Below, one piece after another: positions 62,401-64,000 of a stretch of 64,000 nt of DNA; position 1 is the stretch's first letter, and the number at the start of each line of letters is the position of its first letter. Source of the DNA: Membranipora membranacea (Eukaryota > Bryozoa > Gymnolaemata > Cheilostomatida > Membraniporidae). The stretch lies in contig OU612065.1 in the NCBI GenBank assembly GCA_914767715.1, positions 32,116,001 to 32,180,000 on the forward strand. The letters are read 5' to 3'. The notes under the pieces are model-generated. The model searched no databases. It saw only the letters and a list, made by a program, of their open reading frames with translations, and was not told the DNA's origin. Both the position numbers and the translations under genes were made by a program.

Positions 62401-63169
62401 TTATATTTTGTCTTTTTCCCATGCAGAAGCTGCAATCTGCTATTAATCAATGGCCATCAATGAGAAGTTGTTTGAAACCTTGGTTGCCCTTTAAGTAAGA
62501 CGTTTTGAGCACTGCATTGTCCACTCTAGAGTATATAATAACTCTATGGATTAGACGGACAGACGAAGAGTTATCCTCATACGTACTGGCACACAATCAT
62601 CCCTCGTTCACTAATCATTTAGACTACAGGTTTGAGTGACATACCTTGTGTTCAATAAGTAGGCGGGTGGCTTTCAGACTCGCTTCCATCTCAATAATCG
62701 CTGCAGGCATCATCTACAGGCAAAAGCGAGAATACAGGCGATATCAGGTACCCATCATATTCAGAGGCCAATGAAAAATTTCATATATTACTGGTGTGCA
62801 ATACAGATAGTCTAAGCGCTCAAACTGAACCAAGATGGCTGGTAGCATTCCATCATCATCCACTTTGGGTGGGGAAAGTGGTTGATAATGAGCTTCTACC
62901 AGCCATCTTGGCTCAGTTTGAGCGCTTAAATTAAAATACATAAGACTGTCTGCACCAGCTTCTAACCTGCGGCCTTACAAATCCAGTTTGCGGAAACTAG
63001 ACGTTCCCCTTGTAAGGAATGAATCTAGGGTTCTGGTCAATTCTTACCTTACTATAGTAAGCTATAGCGTCTCTATACTTGACTATAATATCATCTGGTG
63101 TGACACTCAGCTTTGGTTTAGAGGCCAAGTCCAGATGATTGAAGCTATTATGTAAAGATATGGACGGGT
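35482..63169 (-). CDS. TRAPPC9: TRAPP complex subunit 9 (NIBP), 3'-most 19 exons, 5' end outside window
   Basis: Coding exons 5' to 3': 63169-63048, 62713-62645, 50133-50059, 49619-49418, 46870-46777, 46242-46066, 42896-42757, 42234-42149, 41784-41658, 41124-40917, 40276-40191, 39894-39707, 39403-39371, 38881-38748, 38516-38403, 37280-37090, 36781-36701, 36428-36304, 35610-35482. Phases join; 792 residues plus a partial codon. Matches to human TRAPPC9, in order: DDIIVKYRDAIAYYSK, IIEMEASLKATRLL, LNFHRKASFFKRVAAMHCV, GWPGIRLRVFHELLFAARQL, LPPVPFTAFPLL, VFIYSP, FYWVQ...VHLYNPLPLEL, LPPESGPHIINIVGTP, IAPVLPSISIS, CHVVYEVFNES, LEWSDTELDKLRKRP and VGEPIELSYQITNTS. These cover the TPR-like middle and the C-terminal beta-rich repeats. 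Known role: TRAPPII tethering and Rab activation at Golgi/endosomes. The last exon (35610-35482) and the 33-bp exon (39403-39371) are the least certain. The third intron from the left edge of this list is not unusual, but the second (50134-62644) is 12.5 kb and contains the TALE gene. Confidence 0.96.
35980..36175 (+). mobile_element. tRNA-headed SINE fragment
   Basis: GGTTCGAATCC at 36033-36043 is a perfect Pol III B box, preceded by a tRNA-arm-like GGTCGTGG and followed by CCACTGCAG. The A box is degraded and no cloverleaf closes. The following body (TTGGTTGGCCCCCAGGTGTG, then TCCGACCTGC, GCAAACTGAG) runs on for ~120 bp as in a SINE. It lies in the last TRAPPC9 intron (35611-36303), next to a short TA repeat at about 36286-36302. 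Confidence 0.6.
38252..38292 (+). repeat. Solo end of the TAAGCGCT hairpin MITE
   Basis: TAAGCGCTCTAACTCTGTCC followed by GGCTGCTGGTAG...GCATTCC matches, with substitutions, the left arm of the complete hairpin at 62813-62928. No right arm is found nearby, so it is a truncated copy, in the TRAPPC9 intron 37281-38402. Confidence 0.5.
42897..46065. other. 3.2-kb TRAPPC9 intron, nothing recognised
   Basis: AT-rich intron between the exons 46242-46066 and 42896-42757. A CAGGCAGG-type short repeat lies at about 44580-44610. I saw no nested exons, RNA genes or clear transposon ends. Confidence 0.6.
46871..49417. other. 2.5-kb TRAPPC9 intron with (GA)n repeat
   Basis: Contains a (GA)n tract at about 47632-47652 and a locally GC-richer patch around 47480-47620. 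No coding exon was supported: open frames here, for instance near 48.2 and 48.4 kb, are unsupported. Confidence 0.5.
50134..51887. other. TRAPPC9 intron, downstream flank of the TALE gene
   Basis: Contains the TALE 3' UTR. TTTATT at about 51325-51330 is a possible minus-strand AATAAA, 560 bp from the stop. A plus-strand frame of 113 codons near 50.7-51.0 kb has no protein support. Confidence 0.5.
51888..55240 (-). CDS. Double TALE-homeodomain transcription factor, 3 exons, 612 aa
   Basis: Coding exons 5' to 3': 55240-54586, 53839-53553, 52784-51888 (1839 bases, phases 1 and 0). Residues 1-~70 are Ser-rich. Residues ~70-218 start with LKSHPLF and contain helices (TVSDRIIEQHVKLQGMLLAV, SLLSVYQQITEQVESQRY) placed like the HR1/HR2 blocks of MEIS/PREP proteins; this match is suggestive only. 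After a Pro-rich stretch comes homeodomain 1 (~270-328): WYQKHRDHPYATDDE with the TALE three-residue loop insertion, and recognition helix VKKWMANTRARS; an intron splits it between Q314 and V315. A ~205-residue acidic, Ser/Thr-rich linker follows, then homeodomain 2 (~536-598): ILNEWFRKHVFRPYPTYEEK and VDTWFANKRNR. W48, N51 and R53 are kept in both, so both should bind DNA. The gene is nested, same strand, in a TRAPPC9 intron. A two-TALE-homeodomain protein is not an architecture I know. Confidence 0.95.
55241..60420. promoter_or_regulatory. Upstream region of the TALE gene inside the TRAPPC9 intron
   Basis: 5.2 kb that must carry the TALE gene's 5' UTR, promoter and probably enhancers. A CTG/GAC-rich, GC-richer 60 bp precedes the start codon (55255-55315). 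A second GC-richer patch lies at about 57640-58260 (GGCGGCCCCGGGTGCGG and a CCTCCGCCCGCAC segment). No coding exon was supported. Confidence 0.4.
60413..62556. mobile_element. Long foldback (hAT-like) element with 8-bp target duplication
   Basis: The element 60421-62548 begins CATAGAGTTATTATATAC and ends with its exact reverse complement. GATTAGAC occurs directly on both sides (60413-60420 and 62549-62556), an 8-bp target duplication as in hAT elements. Inverted arms extend ~350 bp: left to about 60773 (ending TTACCGGGCTAGC), right from about 61844 (GCTAGCCCGGTAA). The ~1.07-kb centre has no transposase. The right arm is interrupted by a TTAA element. It sits in the 12.5-kb TRAPPC9 intron. 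Confidence 0.88.
62110..62494. mobile_element. TTAA-targeting element nested in the foldback arm
   Basis: A 377-bp element (62114-62490) starts AGGGCAACCAAGGTTTC and ends with its reverse complement, flanked by TTAA on each side. The other arm of the foldback (60489-60492, ACTTAATTATTGCG) shows the same site uninterrupted with a single TTAA, proving insertion. TTAA duplication is the hallmark of piggyBac-type transposition. No open frame of note, so a non-autonomous copy. Confidence 0.88.
62813..62928. mobile_element. Hairpin MITE with TAAGCGCT ends, 116 bp
   Basis: Left arm 62813-62845 (TAAGCGCTCAAACTGAACC, then AAGATGGCTGGTAG) is inverted at 62896-62928 with very few mismatches, around a ~50-bp loop. 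It lies in the short TRAPPC9 intron 62714-63047. A solo arm is at 38252. Confidence 0.8.
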
Positions 63170-64000
63170 CTACAAGGAAAAGAATAAAAGTTATGGGACA
63201 CTTTACAATAGTTATATCATGGTGGTGACACTGAGAAAGTGACACTGAGATAGTGACAGTGGCATGTGAAATATCGGGGAACAATTATAATGACAGGCTG
63301 ATTTTTCAAACATTTACTAAACTTGTCCACATATAAAAAACGTTGTAAATATAATATATCATATTTCATTTTATATTTTAATATATATATATAAATAGCT
63401 TGATCGGACCAATTCGTGGGCGCAGATAAGGTCAGAGAGAGGGGGGGAGGGGGCTTAACCTGGAAGTTGTATGCTCATAGTTATCGATATTCTGTAGGCA
63501 GAAAACTCCAAAATATATTATACTTCATTGAGACATTTTTTTGTTGGCGAAGCTAAAAAAACAAAACAGAGGGAATCCCAATCTATGCTCATGCAGATTC
63601 GAGGCCTGTAAAAAAGGAAGCCATATATCAATTAAGGGTTTGGCTAGCTGTGGACATCATAGGAGTAGTGGTATCACTTAATAGCTACCCAATTACAGTA
63701 CAGTTACAGTACAGTACAATTACAGTACCCAATTACAGGACGTTTGTACAAATTTTCAATTTTTATTGATCTTGAATTGATCTTGGCGCATTATGTTCGC
63801 TTGGTGTATCAATGATAACGTAATCAAAACTTCCATTCTTCGTTTGCGTGATGGTAGACCCCCCCCCTCTGCACATTGCACTCACTGCAAGCACCACGAT
63901 TTGTTCGAACCGTAGGATACTGGGTGTTTAGAATTTCAATTCCTATTATCAAGCCTCTAGTATTTTCATAAAAAAAACACATTTTGACCGCCAAGATTTC
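63170..64000. other. TRAPPC9 intron or 5' part, no further exon recognised
   Basis: The acceptor at 63169/63170 shows that another TRAPPC9 exon lies upstream, but none of the minus-strand frames up to 64000 matches the family. The stretch holds an ATATATAT tract near 63380, G- and C-homopolymer runs near 63441 and 63861, and a short TTACAGTAC tandem repeat at about 63695-63730. Confidence 0.5.

Overview
The window is nuclear DNA of an invertebrate animal. It is AT-rich, its genes are split by many GT-AG introns of about 0.2-3 kb (one of 12.5 kb), and it carries animal-specific genes: an inactive rhomboid (iRhom), a BORC lysosome-positioning subunit (BORCS6), the TRAPPII subunit TRAPPC9 and a TALE-class homeobox gene. 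The phylum cannot be fixed from sequence alone. A short motif, GTTGTCTCC, recurs in introns and even in exons, and the TALE gene is unusual; both are compatible with, but do not prove, a spiralian such as a mollusc. Gene models below were assembled by hand from exon-by-exon reading; in each the intron phases join and the total length is a multiple of three.

Layout, left to right. 1-1.7 kb: no gene seen. 1.7-11.7 kb, minus strand: a complete 15-exon iRhom gene (802 aa). 13.3-15.6 kb, plus: BORCS6 (6 exons, 239 aa), divergent from iRhom. 17.0-21.2 kb, minus: a 6-exon gene for a 440-aa, mostly disordered protein that I do not recognise. 24.6-27.8 and 32.6-34.6 kb, plus: two tandem paralogues (183 and 191 aa) of a small type I membrane protein with six ectodomain cysteines, one membrane span and a conserved cytoplasmic tail. 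35.5-63.2 kb, minus: the last 19 exons of TRAPPC9, whose 5' part lies beyond the right edge. 51.9-55.2 kb, minus: a 3-exon gene for a 612-aa protein with two TALE homeodomains, nested on the same strand inside the 12.5-kb TRAPPC9 intron.

The genes do not form an operon-like functional set. iRhom (ER-to-Golgi trafficking of ADAM17/EGF ligands), BORCS6 (lysosome transport) and TRAPPC9 (Golgi/endosome tethering) are all membrane-traffic genes, which may be chance.

The non-coding DNA is rich in small mobile elements: a retroposon whose 5' end is the 5' end of U2 snRNA (two copies, one with a 10-bp target duplication), a long foldback element with 8-bp target duplication that was itself hit by a TTAA-targeting element, a mini-relative of the foldback in iRhom, several hairpin MITEs, a tRNA-headed SINE fragment and simple repeats.

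The strongest candidates for something new are the double-TALE-homeodomain protein with a MEIS/PREP-like N-terminus, the tandem six-cysteine membrane protein family, and the U2-headed retroposon.
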